Shown piece after piece: positions 1 to 7,962 of a stretch of DNA of 44,366 nucleotides (within the stretch, counting starts at the first letter, position 1; every line of letters starts with the position of its first letter). The notes under the pieces were generated by a model. That model was given only the letters and a program-made list of their open reading frames with translations, did no database searches and was not told the origin of the DNA. Source of the stretch: JAAYCI01 sp047972265. Lineage in GTDB: Bacteria; Bacillota; Clostridia; Oscillospirales; Ruminococcaceae. A program made the position numbers and the translations under genes. The DNA lies in NCBI GenBank assembly GCA_047972265.1, contig JBKEAM010000073.1, positions 1-44,366 of the forward strand. The letters run 5' to 3'.

Positions 1-244
1 TAAATTTATCGGCGCAGGCGGCGGCCTCGGGCACGCGGCCAATGGTGGTATCGGCAATGATTACCTTTACCGGCTCGCCGTTGCTATAGCACAGGTTTTG
101 TTCAAACAATGCCTTGGCAGATTTTGCCATGTTCATGGTTTGTTCTTCCAAAGATTCCCGCACTTTCAGCGGGCCCCTGCGTCCGTCTATTGTGGGGCGA
201 ATGCCTATTACCGGGTAGTCTCCTATCAGTCTGCTTTTTGCCAT
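1..244 (-). CDS. fucI: L-fucose isomerase, N-terminal part (cut by window edge)
   Basis: This is the start of L-fucose isomerase, the Mn-dependent cytosolic enzyme that converts L-fucose to L-fuculose. Only about 81 N-terminal residues lie in the window; the rest is beyond base 1. The visible protein has the FucI opening: PVIGIRPTIDGRRGP, then VRESLEEQTMNMAKSAK, then a region ending in PEAAACADKF, which is very close to what I remember of E. coli FucI. The ATG at 244 follows a strong AGGAGGT ribosome binding site about 6 bases upstream. The gene diverges from an AraC-family regulator at 488, a common arrangement for sugar catabolic genes, so that regulator may control it. D-arabinose isomerase shares this fold, so the substrate could differ. 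Confidence 0.9.
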   Translation of the reverse strand, partial: MAKSRLIGDYPVIGIRPTIDGRRGPLKVRESLEEQTMNMAKSAKALFEQNLCYSNGEPVKVIIADTTIGRVPEAAACADKF

Positions 245-487
245 ATTTCTTACCTCCTGTTGGTGGGCGCCTGCCTGCTTTGGCAGGGCGCAATAATAGA
301 TGTGGTTTACACTGGCTTATTTTGGCGGCTATTTTGCATAAAAAGTACAATCATAAATAAAAAAGCCCCAAAAATGTCTATTTTTATTATAATCTTGTAC
401 AAAAATAAAAGATTGTAGTATAATGATACAAAAATAGGACGATATTCAGGTTTTGACGAAAAGGCCATTTTTACAACAGGAGATGCC
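245..487. promoter_or_regulatory. Divergent fucI/araC control region
   Basis: AT-rich 243-base region between two divergent genes. On the plus strand a perfect -10 box TATAAT (419-424) has a weak -35 TTGTAC (395-400) at 18-base spacing and would serve the AraC gene. On the minus strand another TATAAT (386-391 read in reverse) could serve fucI but lacks a good -35, as expected for an activator-dependent promoter. The decamer TACAAAAATA occurs twice in direct orientation, at 398-407 and 427-436, 29 bases apart and bracketing the plus-strand -10. These may be AraC-family half-sites. The box matches are seen; the assignment of regulator to site is inference. Confidence 0.5.
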
Positions 488-1351
488 ATGCAGTACTTGG
501 ATTTTAAAGAATCTTTAAAAAGGGGAGTGTCGGGGTTCCCTATAGAATTGTACCCAATAGATAAACGCCATCCACAGTATGTAATGTCGTGCCACTGGCA
601 TTTAGAATATGAAATTATTCGCGTGTTAGAGGGCAGCTTTGCCTGTGTAGTGGATGGTAAAAGTTGGACGATATGCCCCGGAGAAGTGGTTTTTATCAAC
701 GGTGGTTCGCTGCATGCGGGGGTGTCGGCAGATTGCCGGTACGAGTGTGTGGTGTTTGACCTTGGTATGTTAATGAAGCAGGGTGATGCCTGCCACTCTA
801 TTTTAGATGAGTTTAGTACCAGGCGGTGGATGGTAAAACCCAGCTTTAAAAAAGAGGATGGTGAAGTATACCGCCTGTTAAACCTGCTGTTTGATACTTT
901 GGGACATAAAGCGCCGGGGTACCAACTGGTTACCGAGGGGTTGCTTTTTCAAATTTTTGGTAAAATTGTGGCGGGTGGGCACCGCAGCCGCAGCAAAGGC
1001 GAGGCACCCGCTACCAGCCGTAAAACCCAGCAGCTTAAAAAAGCATTGCACTTAATAGAGACCTCTTATGCAAATGCCATTACACTAGAAGAACTTGCAC
1101 AAGCGGCCGGAATGACGCCAAAATACTTTTGCCACTTTTTTCAACGGATGACACAACGCACGCCTATAGATTATTTAAATTATCACCGCATAGAGGTATC
1201 CTGCTTTTTGCTAATGACGGGGGATTACACCACAACCGAAGTTGCCTACGAATGTGGCTTTAATGATTTAAGCTATTTTATACGGGTGTTTAAAAAATAT
1301 AAGGGAACTACACCAAAGCAGTATCTACGTAGGCTTGCGGTTGCGGCCTAG
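488..1351 (+). CDS. AraC-family transcriptional regulator
   Basis: 287-residue DNA-binding regulator. The N-terminal half (about 20-140) is a cupin-like AraC sensing domain with the typical HWHLEYEIIRVLEG strand and a CPGEVVFINGGSLH turn. The C-terminal 100 residues carry the double helix-turn-helix: the first around LEELAQAAGMTPKYFCHFF, the second ending in the family signature VAYECGFNDLSYFIRVFKK, then GTTPKQYL. The ATG follows CAGGAG at a good distance. It is transcribed away from fucI, so it probably senses fucose or a related sugar and activates the divergent gene. That role is inferred from position only. It ends before a shared bidirectional terminator at 1410-1443. Confidence 0.9.
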   Translation: MQYLDFKESLKRGVSGFPIELYPIDKRHPQYVMSCHWHLEYEIIRVLEGSFACVVDGKSWTICPGEVVFINGGSLHAGVSADCRYECVVFDLGMLMKQGDACHSILDEFSTRRWMVKPSFKKEDGEVYRLLNLLFDTLGHKAPGYQLVTEGLLFQIFGKIVAGGHRSRSKGEAPATSRKTQQLKKALHLIETSYANAITLEELAQAAGMTPKYFCHFFQRMTQRTPIDYLNYHRIEVSCFLLMTGDYTTTEVAYECGFNDLSYFIRVFKKYKGTTPKQYLRRLAVAA

Positions 1352-1409
1352 GTGCTTTGTACGCAAACTGTAAAACAAATTTGTTGCGGTTTGTTTTACA
1401 ATAAAACAA

Positions 1410-1443
1410 AAGCCCTCCGACATAATTGCCGGAGGGCTTGCTT
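1410..1443. terminator. Bidirectional intrinsic terminator between araC and the SpoIID gene
   Basis: Inverted repeat AAGCCCTCCG (1410-1419) and CCGGAGGGCTT (1429-1439) with a short loop. The plus strand continues into a T-rich tract (1441-1450) and the minus strand into the complement of AAAACAAAA, so it can end both the AraC transcript and the convergent SpoIID transcript. Confidence 0.85.
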
Positions 1444-1449
1444 TTTCTT

Positions 1450-3231
1450 TTAAGAAACAGTGGGTGCCAAGTTTTGCAGGGTAGTGCCGGGATAGTAATG
1501 GGCCAAAATTTGCTGGTAATTCCAGCCATCGTTTTTAGCGTAGTAGTAAGAGCCCCACTGGCTAAGCCCAACGCCATGCCCGTATCCGTAAGTGGTAACT
1601 GTCCATGTTTGGTTGCCATTGTATACAATGGCAAAGGTATTGGAACGTATGCCAAGGCCGCTGTTTTCTTTAAACCAGTTGGCGGTAGGCGCATAAATGC
1701 GGGATTCTCCACCACTGATAAAACGTATATCCAACTGCATCTTAGCGGCAACGGCACGCCCTGCCTTATCCACTGTAGTGTATCCTATCCAAGTAGAAGG
1801 GTCGTGACTGAACGAAAGGGGAGAATTGCCCGAGCCATTATACATGCGTGTAAGGGCAGTTTCCATCTGCGCTCTTGTAACGGTAAAAGAGGTGGTAAAG
1901 TTTGTGGAAAGATAATCGTATTTGCTTTCTACTCCGGCGGTAAGATAAGCATAATTGGTATTCCATACCTCGGTAGAAGAATTGGTAACGCCTGAGTTGG
2001 AAGCAGTATATACAGCGTTGGCGGGTGCGCCATTATAGTAAACGGCTATGTCGGCAACGGGGGCCACTGCATCGCGTATTGCCTGGGTAGGTGTGCCGTC
2101 TACCATAGAGGGGGCCACTGTGCCACGGTTGTTGTAAAACAGGATGTAAGACTGGGCGGCAACTGCCTGTGCGCGGTAACTTTCCACACTGTTAAGCCCG
2201 CCGGTTTCGCCTGCAACAATACGGGCCAAAATATTTTTAGCAAGATCGGTGGTTACCACGCCTTTAAAGGTTACAGTAAGGGTGCGCCCCTGTAAAATGC
2301 TGCCGCTAAACAGGTAGGCAACGCCGTCTATGGTGGTTTGTCCGTTGGCGGCAATAAAGCCGCTGCCAAAGTAATAGGTGTTGCTGTCTATGGCTTTCCA
2401 TCCGGTTTGCAGCACCAAAGTAGAAGGATCTGCATAGCGCACGCCATCGGCGGCTGTAATCAATCCGCTTTGTACGGCACCGTCGGCTGCCGCATAATAG
2501 GTTTTGCCGTTGTCTGTAAACTGGCCGCTTACGGCTTTGCCGGTGCTGTCGTAATAATATTGTTTACCGTCAATTGTTTGCCAGCCTGTTTTTATCTCAG
2601 AAGAACTGGAAGAGGCGGGTTGTGACGAAGAAGTAGCGGAGGAAGATGCAACCGAGGAAGAAGCCGGCTGCGAAGAAGAGGAAGGAGCCTGCGAGGAAGC
2701 GGCAGAGGAAGATGCCGGTTTAGAAGAGGCTGCAGAAGAAGAAGCAGGTTTAGAAGACGCAGCCGATGAGGACGCAGGCTTAGAAGATGCTACAGAAGAA
2801 ACCGCAGAAGACGATGCCGCAGAGGAAGCGGCAGAAGAAGCAGAAGACGCGGCCTCGGATGAGGAAGACTGTGCCACAGAAGCAGACTCTGCGCTGGCAG
2901 AACTGGCCGGACTTGTTTGAGAAGAAGCGGTGCTGCTGGAAGCAGCGACTTTGTTGCCGGAACTATTGTTTGTGGTGTTGCCCGTTGCGGGCGGTACCAC
3001 TACCTCTTGCTGCGATGTGCCGGTGCTGCCTTTTTTAGAGGAAGAAACAGCGGCAGGGGCCTCCTCGGAGGAATCCGGTACAGAAGAAGAGACTGCAACC
3101 GAAGAAGAAGCCTTTACGGGGGTCCGCTCGGCTGCAAGAACCGTTGCAATTTGCGCAACGCATATAATAACAGCAAGCAGCGCAACTGCTACACCGGCTA
3201 TTAATTTATGTACTTTGCTAATTGATTTCAT
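1450..3231 (-). CDS. Exported SpoIID/LytB-domain protein with wall-binding repeats
   Basis: 593-residue surface protein. Residues 1-34 form a signal peptide or membrane anchor (basic start, then LIAGVAVALLAVIICVAQIA). Residues about 36-212 are a Ser/Ala/Pro-rich spacer with tandem PASSSAASSK repeats. Residues about 213-312 hold choline/cell-wall-binding-type repeats (GWQTIDGKQYYYD, GWKAIDSNTYYFG, a YLFSGSI turn). The C-terminal 280 residues are a SpoIID/LytB domain, with AGETGG, YRAQAVAAQSY and the diagnostic GYGHGVGLSQWGS followed by ILAHYYPGTTL. SpoIID proteins are lytic transglycosylases that cleave denuded peptidoglycan glycan; LytB-type versions enhance autolysins. The wall-binding repeats suggest a vegetative wall enzyme rather than the sporulation protein itself. 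The ATG at 3231 has an AGGAG site and a good promoter about 110 bases upstream. Confidence 0.9.
   Translation of the reverse strand: MKSISKVHKLIAGVAVALLAVIICVAQIATVLAAERTPVKASSSVAVSSSVPDSSEEAPAAVSSSKKGSTGTSQQEVVVPPATGNTTNNSSGNKVAASSSTASSQTSPASSASAESASVAQSSSSEAASSASSAASSAASSSAVSSVASSKPASSSAASSKPASSSAASSKPASSSAASSQAPSSSSQPASSSVASSSATSSSQPASSSSSEIKTGWQTIDGKQYYYDSTGKAVSGQFTDNGKTYYAAADGAVQSGLITAADGVRYADPSTLVLQTGWKAIDSNTYYFGSGFIAANGQTTIDGVAYLFSGSILQGRTLTVTFKGVVTTDLAKNILARIVAGETGGLNSVESYRAQAVAAQSYILFYNNRGTVAPSMVDGTPTQAIRDAVAPVADIAVYYNGAPANAVYTASNSGVTNSSTEVWNTNYAYLTAGVESKYDYLSTNFTTSFTVTRAQMETALTRMYNGSGNSPLSFSHDPSTWIGYTTVDKAGRAVAAKMQLDIRFISGGESRIYAPTANWFKENSGLGIRSNTFAIVYNGNQTWTVTTYGYGHGVGLSQWGSYYYAKNDGWNYQQILAHYYPGTTLQNLAPTVS
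2690..2790. repeat. Degenerate 30-base tandem repeat coding for Ser/Ala linker
   Basis: Within the SpoIID-domain gene, three to four imperfect 30-base units encode SSKPASSSAA repeats. This is a low-complexity spacer whose copy number could vary between strains. Confidence 0.7.
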
Positions 3232-3544
3232 GATTTTTCTCCTGTATATGAGAGAGTGAGAAGCCGCTTTTATCAGGTGGTTAAACCTTAAAAAACAAAT
3301 GTTTATTTTAAAGACAATATAAATGTGTTTCAGTACTAATTATAGCGGTTCTGAAAGGCTCAGTCAAGCAAAAAGCGAGGATGGAACGTTAAAAAAATAC
3401 GATGCATCAATATGATGTAGGATTTAAAACTATAAAGTACCCGCAGCCACTATATATATGTATTATGGCGGCAGGTGATAAAAATTATGCATAAACATCA
3501 TATATTTATGGAATAAAAATAAAGCATATGCTGTATATTGTTTT
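3232..3544. other. Non-coding gap upstream of the SpoIID gene
   Basis: 313 bases. It holds the ribosome binding site and promoter of the minus-strand SpoIID gene in its left half. The right half (about 3370-3544) is AT-rich and follows the stop of the minus-strand AlkZ-like gene. I see no convincing gene or terminator there, only a short AGCATATGCT palindrome near 3524. Confidence 0.6.
3339..3367 (-). promoter_or_regulatory. Sigma-A promoter of the SpoIID-domain gene
   Basis: Read on the minus strand: -35 TTGACT (3362-3367), a 17-base spacer, then -10 TATAAT (3339-3344). The predicted start is near 3332, giving a leader of about 100 bases. A housekeeping-type promoter argues against forespore or mother-cell control. 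Confidence 0.8.
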
Positions 3545-4060
3545 TTAAAAAGGTGAATTAAGTTCAATACAATCGTTAAAACGTGCAAAAGTATTTAGCT
3601 TGTGTGTAAGAGATTTAAAAAAGGCAGGGGAAGGTGAGCGGTTTTCTTCGGGCCAGTAGTGTTTAACCGACAAAGTCTTTTTGCGGTACAAAGCCTGTAT
3701 TTCTATCCGGCCGCAAAAATAAGAGCCGTACAATACAGGCAAAATATAGTGGCCGTAAGTGCGCTTTGCAGCAGGAGTATAAGCTTCCCAAGTGTAGCAA
3801 AAATCAAACAATTGCCGCACCAATTCTCTATCCCACAACAACCCATCCAGCGGGGGTAAAAACTCTATGCGAGAGGGGCTGCCCTGTATGTTTTGTAAAG
3901 ACTGTAAAAAGGGCAGATGAGAGGTGCAAATGTATAGGGTGGAATCTACCCCTTCTACCCGGCTGCCCTCAAACCGCTTGTTGCCCCAAAGCCCCTGCAA
4001 ATACAGCACAAAAAGGCGTGCCTGATTGGAATCGAGAGTAAGCGTTGTGGTGGCGCTCAT
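3545..4060 (-). CDS. AlkZ/YcaQ-like winged-helix protein lacking its central region
   Basis: 171 residues. Full-length members of the YcaQ/AlkZ family (winged-helix DNA glycosylases that unhook interstrand crosslinks) are about 350-400 residues. Residues 6-34 resemble the family N-terminus (LTLDSNQARLFVLYLQGLWG). Residues about 36-130 resemble the C-terminal part: the YICTSHLPFLQ stretch, FLPPLDGLLWDRELV, FCYTWEAYTPAAKRTYGHYI and LPVLYGSYFCGRIE. The roughly 200-residue middle, holding most winged-helix DNA-binding elements, is absent, with the join near residue 35 (about 3955-3960). The reading frame is open, so this is either an in-frame internal deletion or a minimal relative. The start overlaps the stop of the HD gene by 4 bases (ATGA), so translation is coupled. 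Glycosylase activity is doubtful. Confidence 0.7.
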   Translation of the reverse strand: MSATTTLTLDSNQARLFVLYLQGLWGNKRFEGSRVEGVDSTLYICTSHLPFLQSLQNIQGSPSRIEFLPPLDGLLWDRELVRQLFDFCYTWEAYTPAAKRTYGHYILPVLYGSYFCGRIEIQALYRKKTLSVKHYWPEENRSPSPAFFKSLTHKLNTFARFNDCIELNSPF

Positions 4061-4629
4061 GCGCCGGTACTCAAAAGGCCAAGTTCTGCGGCATAGGGGC
4101 GCATTCCATCAATGCACAAGGCAATCAGTTCTTCTAAAGAAAGGCCCAGCAGGTCTGCCCCTTTGGCAATTACATCACGGCTTATTTTTGCTGCAAATTT
4201 TTTGTCTTTAAACTTCTTTTTTACGCTGCCGGTTTCCAAATCTGCAATGCCAGTGGGGCGCATACGGGCGGCGGCACTTATCAAGCCTGTCAGTTCATCC
4301 ACCGCGTACAGGCTTTTTTCCATGGGGGTCAGCGGTTCAACATCAGTGCAAAGGCCCCAACCGTGTGCCATTATAGCGCGAATGCTTTCTTCATCCACTC
4401 CGGCGGCGCGCAAGGGTTCTTCGGTGTGTGCCAAATGTTCTTCGGGGTATTGTTCGTAGTCGTAATCGTGCAATAGGCCAACTGACTCCCAATAAGGGCG
4501 ATCTTCTTCAAAATGCCGCGCCATAGCGCCCATTGCGGCGCTTACAGCCACGGCGTGCTGTAGCAGGTGGGGCTGTGTGGTAGTGGTTTGCAGCAGGGCT
4601 AGGGCGGTGGTTTTGTCTAAACGGCTCAT
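4057..4629 (-). CDS. HD-domain phosphohydrolase-like protein
   Basis: 190 residues, one HD domain. The metal-binding signature is visible as an early His (LLQHAVAVSA), the His-Asp pair in VGLLHDYDYEQYP, a His in HTEEPLRAAG, and a later Asp in LYAVDELTGLI. HD proteins of this size hydrolyse phosphomonoesters or nucleotides in the cytosol; the substrate cannot be read from the sequence. Similar HD proteins often carry family labels such as HDIG or predicted hydrolase. The ATG at 4629 follows a TAGGAGGAACC site. It is first in a two-gene minus-strand operon with the AlkZ-like gene, which starts inside its stop codon. Confidence 0.8.
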   Translation of the reverse strand: MSRLDKTTALALLQTTTTQPHLLQHAVAVSAAMGAMARHFEEDRPYWESVGLLHDYDYEQYPEEHLAHTEEPLRAAGVDEESIRAIMAHGWGLCTDVEPLTPMEKSLYAVDELTGLISAAARMRPTGIADLETGSVKKKFKDKKFAAKISRDVIAKGADLLGLSLEELIALCIDGMRPYAAELGLLSTGA

Positions 4630-4726
4630 GGCGAGGTTCCTCCTAGGGTAAAAAATAAATAGTCATACAAAGCATACAAATGTTTGCTTATATGTTTTGA
4701 TTTTATGATATAATATAACAAATAAA

Positions 4727-4752
4727 ATTAAAAACAAGTTGTTGTTTTTAAT
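4727..4752. repeat. 11-base AT-rich inverted repeat before ade
   Basis: ATTAAAAACAA (4727-4737), loop GTTG, then TTGTTTTTAAT (4742-4752): perfect arms. It lies about 13 bases after a TATAAT box, where a repressor operator or a 5' stabilising hairpin would sit. Confidence 0.6.
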
Positions 4753-4812
4753 GGGGCGGGCAATGCCTGCTGTCTGCAAACAGTGCTGGGGCTGTGTATA
4801 AGTGGTATACAA

Positions 4813-4832
4813 ATTCTGCCATAAGGCAGAAT
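4813..4832. repeat. 8-base perfect hairpin in the ade leader
   Basis: ATTCTGCC, loop ATAA, GGCAGAAT. No T-tract follows, so it is not a terminator. It could be an operator or an RNA element in the ade leader. Confidence 0.5.
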
Positions 4833-4946
4833 GCGTGATGAATTGACACTTTTTTAAACACAATACAGTTTACTATGAAAATGTGCCTGCTTTTATACAA
4901 ACCTTGCGGATTTAAAAAATGCAATGCATCCAGAAAGGAGGAAGGT

Positions 4947-6641
4947 ATGAAAGACGTAAAAAAGCTGATAGATGTGGCCGCGGGCCGCTGCCCGGCAGAT
5001 TTGGTTTTTAAGCATGCAAATGTTGTAAATGTGTTTACGGGCGAAATTTTGCCCGGAGATGTGGCTGTAGTAGATGGTGTAATTGCGGGTGTGGGTGAGT
5101 ACGAGGGGAAAGAACAGGTGGATTGTACAGACCAGTACCTGTGCCCCGGTTTTATAGACGCGCACCTGCATATAGAAAGCACGATGGTTACCCCCGCCGA
5201 GCTGGTACGCCTTACCCTGCCAAGCGGAACCACCACAATGGTGGCAGACCCGCATGAAATTGTAAATGTATGTGGTGCCGAGGGTATGCAGTACATGTTG
5301 GACGCCACCGAGGGGCTGCCCTGCAACATATATGTAATGTTGCCCTCCAGCGTACCGGCTACCCCGTTTGAAACATCCGGCGCAGATTTTACCGCAGAAG
5401 AAATGCGCCCCTTTGTTGGCAAAACCCGTGTGCTGGGCCTTGGCGAAGTAATGTGCTTTACCGATGTTGTTGCGGGCGGCGGGCACATACTGCAAAAGCT
5501 GCAAACCTTAGATGGTTATATTGCCGACGGGCATGCGCCCGGGCTTGCGGGCAAAGACTTGCAGGCTTATAAAGCAGCCGGAATTGGGACCGAGCACGAG
5601 GCAACCAGCTTTGCCGAAGCGCTGGAAAAAGCCCGCGCAGGGTTTGCAATACTGGTACGGGAGGGCAGTGCCGCACATAACCTTGCTGCCATTGTAAATG
5701 GCCTGGTAGACAACGATGTGCCCACAAACCGGTTTATGTTTTGCACCGATGATAAGCACCTAGACGATATTGGCCGCGACGGTCATATTAGCTGGAATGT
5801 AAAACTGGCGATAGACCTTGGCATGAAGCCGGTGGAGGCAATACGCATGGGCAGTTGGAACGCTGCACAGGTATATGGCCTAAAGGATGTTGGCGCAATA
5901 GCACCCGGATATAAGGCAGATATTGTGTTGCTAAGCAGCCTTAAAAAAGTAAAAGTGGCCGCCGTGTATAAAGATGGTATACCGGCCGAGCAGCAGCTAA
6001 AGCAAATGCCGGCAGCCCTGCCCAAAAGCGAAGCAATACTGCACTCGGTTATGGCTCCGGCTGTTACTGCGCAGGACCTTGTTTTAAAAACAGAGGGCAA
6101 AGCCCATGTAATAGAAATGGTACCCTATCAGCTGGTAACAAACCATTTGCAGGAGGAACTGCCTGCCAAGGATGGCTACTTTACGCCCAACGAGGCGTAC
6201 ACCAAGCTGGTGGTGGTAGAAAGGCATGGCCGCAACGGCAACATTGCGGTGGCGCCAATAAAGGGCTATGGAATCCGCGGCGGAGCGCTGGCTACCACCG
6301 TTGCGCACGACAGCCACAATATTATAGCGGCGGGAGATAACGACGAGGATTTGGCCTTGGCCATTAACCGTCTTAGCGAAATTAACGGCGGGTATGTTTT
6401 GGTAAGAAACGGCAAGGTAGAGGGCGAGGTACCGCTTGCCATTGCGGGCCTGATGAGTACCGAAGCCGCCGAAAAGGTGCAAAAAGATACAGGCGAAATT
6501 ATTGGCAAAGCCAAGCAGATGGGCATCCCCTATTATATAGACCCATTTATAAGCCTTTCGTTTATGGCACTGCCGGTTATCCCCTCCCTGCGCCTTACAG
6601 ATAAGGGCTTGTTTGATGTAGATGTGTTCGAACTGGTGTAA
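4947..6641 (+). CDS. ade: Adenine deaminase
   Basis: 564 residues. It hydrolyses adenine to hypoxanthine and ammonia, in purine salvage. It is an amidohydrolase of the Ade/YerA type: metal-binding CPGFIDAHLHIESTMV, then SGTTTMVADPHEIVNVCG, GLGEVM, the DGHAPGL and GIGTEHEAT His motifs, FCTDDKH, and a C-terminal domain with GYGIRGGALATTVAHDSHN. Length fits the family (about 560-600). I chose the ATG at 4947, which follows AAAGGAGGAAGGT. An in-frame ATG at 4875 would add 24 residues that match nothing I know and has no ribosome binding site. It is monocistronic, closed by a terminator at 6656. With the purine and nucleoside genes further on, it makes purine turnover a theme of this region. Confidence 0.95.
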   Translation: MKDVKKLIDVAAGRCPADLVFKHANVVNVFTGEILPGDVAVVDGVIAGVGEYEGKEQVDCTDQYLCPGFIDAHLHIESTMVTPAELVRLTLPSGTTTMVADPHEIVNVCGAEGMQYMLDATEGLPCNIYVMLPSSVPATPFETSGADFTAEEMRPFVGKTRVLGLGEVMCFTDVVAGGGHILQKLQTLDGYIADGHAPGLAGKDLQAYKAAGIGTEHEATSFAEALEKARAGFAILVREGSAAHNLAAIVNGLVDNDVPTNRFMFCTDDKHLDDIGRDGHISWNVKLAIDLGMKPVEAIRMGSWNAAQVYGLKDVGAIAPGYKADIVLLSSLKKVKVAAVYKDGIPAEQQLKQMPAALPKSEAILHSVMAPAVTAQDLVLKTEGKAHVIEMVPYQLVTNHLQEELPAKDGYFTPNEAYTKLVVVERHGRNGNIAVAPIKGYGIRGGALATTVAHDSHNIIAAGDNDEDLALAINRLSEINGGYVLVRNGKVEGEVPLAIAGLMSTEAAEKVQKDTGEIIGKAKQMGIPYYIDPFISLSFMALPVIPSLRLTDKGLFDVDVFELV

Positions 6642-6655
6642 AATACTGCTAGCTA

Positions 6656-6687
6656 AAACCAGAAGGCATTTGCCTTCTGGTTTTTTG
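6656..6687 (+). terminator. Intrinsic terminator after ade
   Basis: AAACCAGAAGGCA and TGCCTTCTGGTTT separated by two bases, followed by TTTT. A strong rho-independent terminator 15 bases after the ade stop. Confidence 0.9.
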
Positions 6688-6859
6688 TGTTAAAGCGGGG
6701 TATGGCTTGCCTAGGAGTTTGTAAAAAGCAATACAAATTGCCGAGCATTGCACATTTTAAAAGCAAAAAGCCCTCAACTGATACTATTATTTTTTTAAAA
6801 AGTGCGCCTTTTCAAAGAACCAGTTTAAAGTGTATTCTGCTATAAGGAGGTGTATCAAT

Positions 6860-7708
6860 ATGTCTCAAAAAACAGTAGCAGCTATCCACGATATTTCTTG
6901 TTTAGGGCGTTGCTCACTTACGGTGGCTTTGCCCATTTTGTCTGCCGCAGGCATAAATACAGGGGTATTGCCTACGGCGGTTCTCTCTACACATACAGGG
7001 GGATTTACCGGGTATACCTACCGAGATTTAACCGAGGATATCCAGCCAATTTCGCAGCATTGGCAAAGTCTTGGCTTGCAATTTGACGCACTGTACAGCG
7101 GTTTTTTAGGCTCGTTTGAGCAGATAGATTTGGTGGCGGATTTATTTGCCGCCTTTAAAACGCCCCAAAACCTGATTATGGTAGACCCTGTAATGGCAGA
7201 CGAGGGCAAAATATACAGCATTTATTCTCCCCAAATGGCGGCGGGCATGGCAAAACTGTGCGCCAAAGCAGACATTGTGGTGCCAAACATTACCGAGGCC
7301 TGCTTTATATTAAATAAAGAATATAAAGAGGGGCCCTATACCCCACAATATATACAAGAATTATTGTATGGCTTGGCAGAGCTTGGGCCAAAGCAGGTGG
7401 TGCTTACAGGGGTGTGGTTTACGCCCGAACAGCTTGGCGCCGCCAGCTACGATAAAGAAACCGGCAGGATAGAATATGCGTATGCCCCTAAAATAGAGGG
7501 GTACTTTCATGGTACAGGAGATGTTTTTGGCAGCGCTCTGCTGGCGGGCCTACTAAATGGGCGCACTTTGCCCCAGGCAACACAAATTGCGGTAGATTAC
7601 ACCCAGCTATGCATTGTGCTTACAGTAGAAGAAAAAAGCGAGCGCCGTTATGGCGTGTGTTTTGAAAAGGCATTGCCCAGCCTGATGGAAAAGCTTGATT
7701 TGCTGTAG
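6860..7708 (+). CDS. Pyridoxamine/pyridoxal kinase
   Basis: 282-residue PfkB/ribokinase-superfamily kinase of the PdxK/PdxY/PdxB group, which phosphorylates B6 vitamers in the salvage route to pyridoxal phosphate. Visible features are the N-terminal AAIHDISCLGRCSLT, the substrate loop around LPTAVLSTHTGGF, YSGFLGS, MVDPVMADEGKIY, PNITEACFI and the catalytic anion-hole segment HGTGDVFGSALLAGL, where the usual GTGD Asp is present. The ATG at 6860 follows AAGGAGG at 8 bases; the earlier ATG at 6830 lacks a site. It stands alone and faces yigZ across a bidirectional terminator. Related proteins are annotated pyridoxamine kinase in clostridia. HMP-P kinase activity is the main alternative. Confidence 0.88.
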   Translation: MSQKTVAAIHDISCLGRCSLTVALPILSAAGINTGVLPTAVLSTHTGGFTGYTYRDLTEDIQPISQHWQSLGLQFDALYSGFLGSFEQIDLVADLFAAFKTPQNLIMVDPVMADEGKIYSIYSPQMAAGMAKLCAKADIVVPNITEACFILNKEYKEGPYTPQYIQELLYGLAELGPKQVVLTGVWFTPEQLGAASYDKETGRIEYAYAPKIEGYFHGTGDVFGSALLAGLLNGRTLPQATQIAVDYTQLCIVLTVEEKSERRYGVCFEKALPSLMEKLDLL

Positions 7709-7827
7709 ATAGACTTTGCAGAATGCTTTAATTTGATGTGCTTGTTTTGTATCAACACAAGATAGGCGCGCTGTGAGATGCAAAAAACAAACAATAAAAT
7801 AAAAATATGGTACTATTTAATCGTTAA

Positions 7828-7875
7828 AAAACAATCTGTTCTTCTCTTACTATAAGAAGAACGGATTGTTTTATG
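7828..7875. terminator. Bidirectional terminator between the B6 kinase and yigZ
   Basis: A 17-base-pair stem with one G-T pair: arms AACAATCTGTTCTTCT and AGAAGAACGGATTGTT, loop near 7847-7855. T-rich on both strands (TTTTA on plus, TTTTTTAA on minus), so it separates the two convergent genes. Confidence 0.85.
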
Positions 7876-7962
7876 CTGCGCTGCTGATTTGGGTATGTAC
7901 AGAGATATATTATCTTTAATTGCGAGAAAATATGCCCGGTTTATTCAATAAAAGAAATAAGC

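Larger units (their letters stand above)
4630..4946. other. Intergenic control region upstream of adenine deaminase
   Basis: 317 bases between divergent genes. It contains a TATAAT (4709-4714) without a good -35, an AT-rich inverted repeat (4727-4752), a perfect hairpin (4813-4832), and TTGACA (4843-4848) without a -10 at normal spacing. I looked for the conserved core of a purine riboswitch and did not find it. Confidence 0.5.

Noticed and set aside
4735..4946. Possible purine riboswitch ahead of adenine deaminase
   Set aside because: I could not find the conserved loop and junction sequences of the purine aptamer, only unrelated hairpins.
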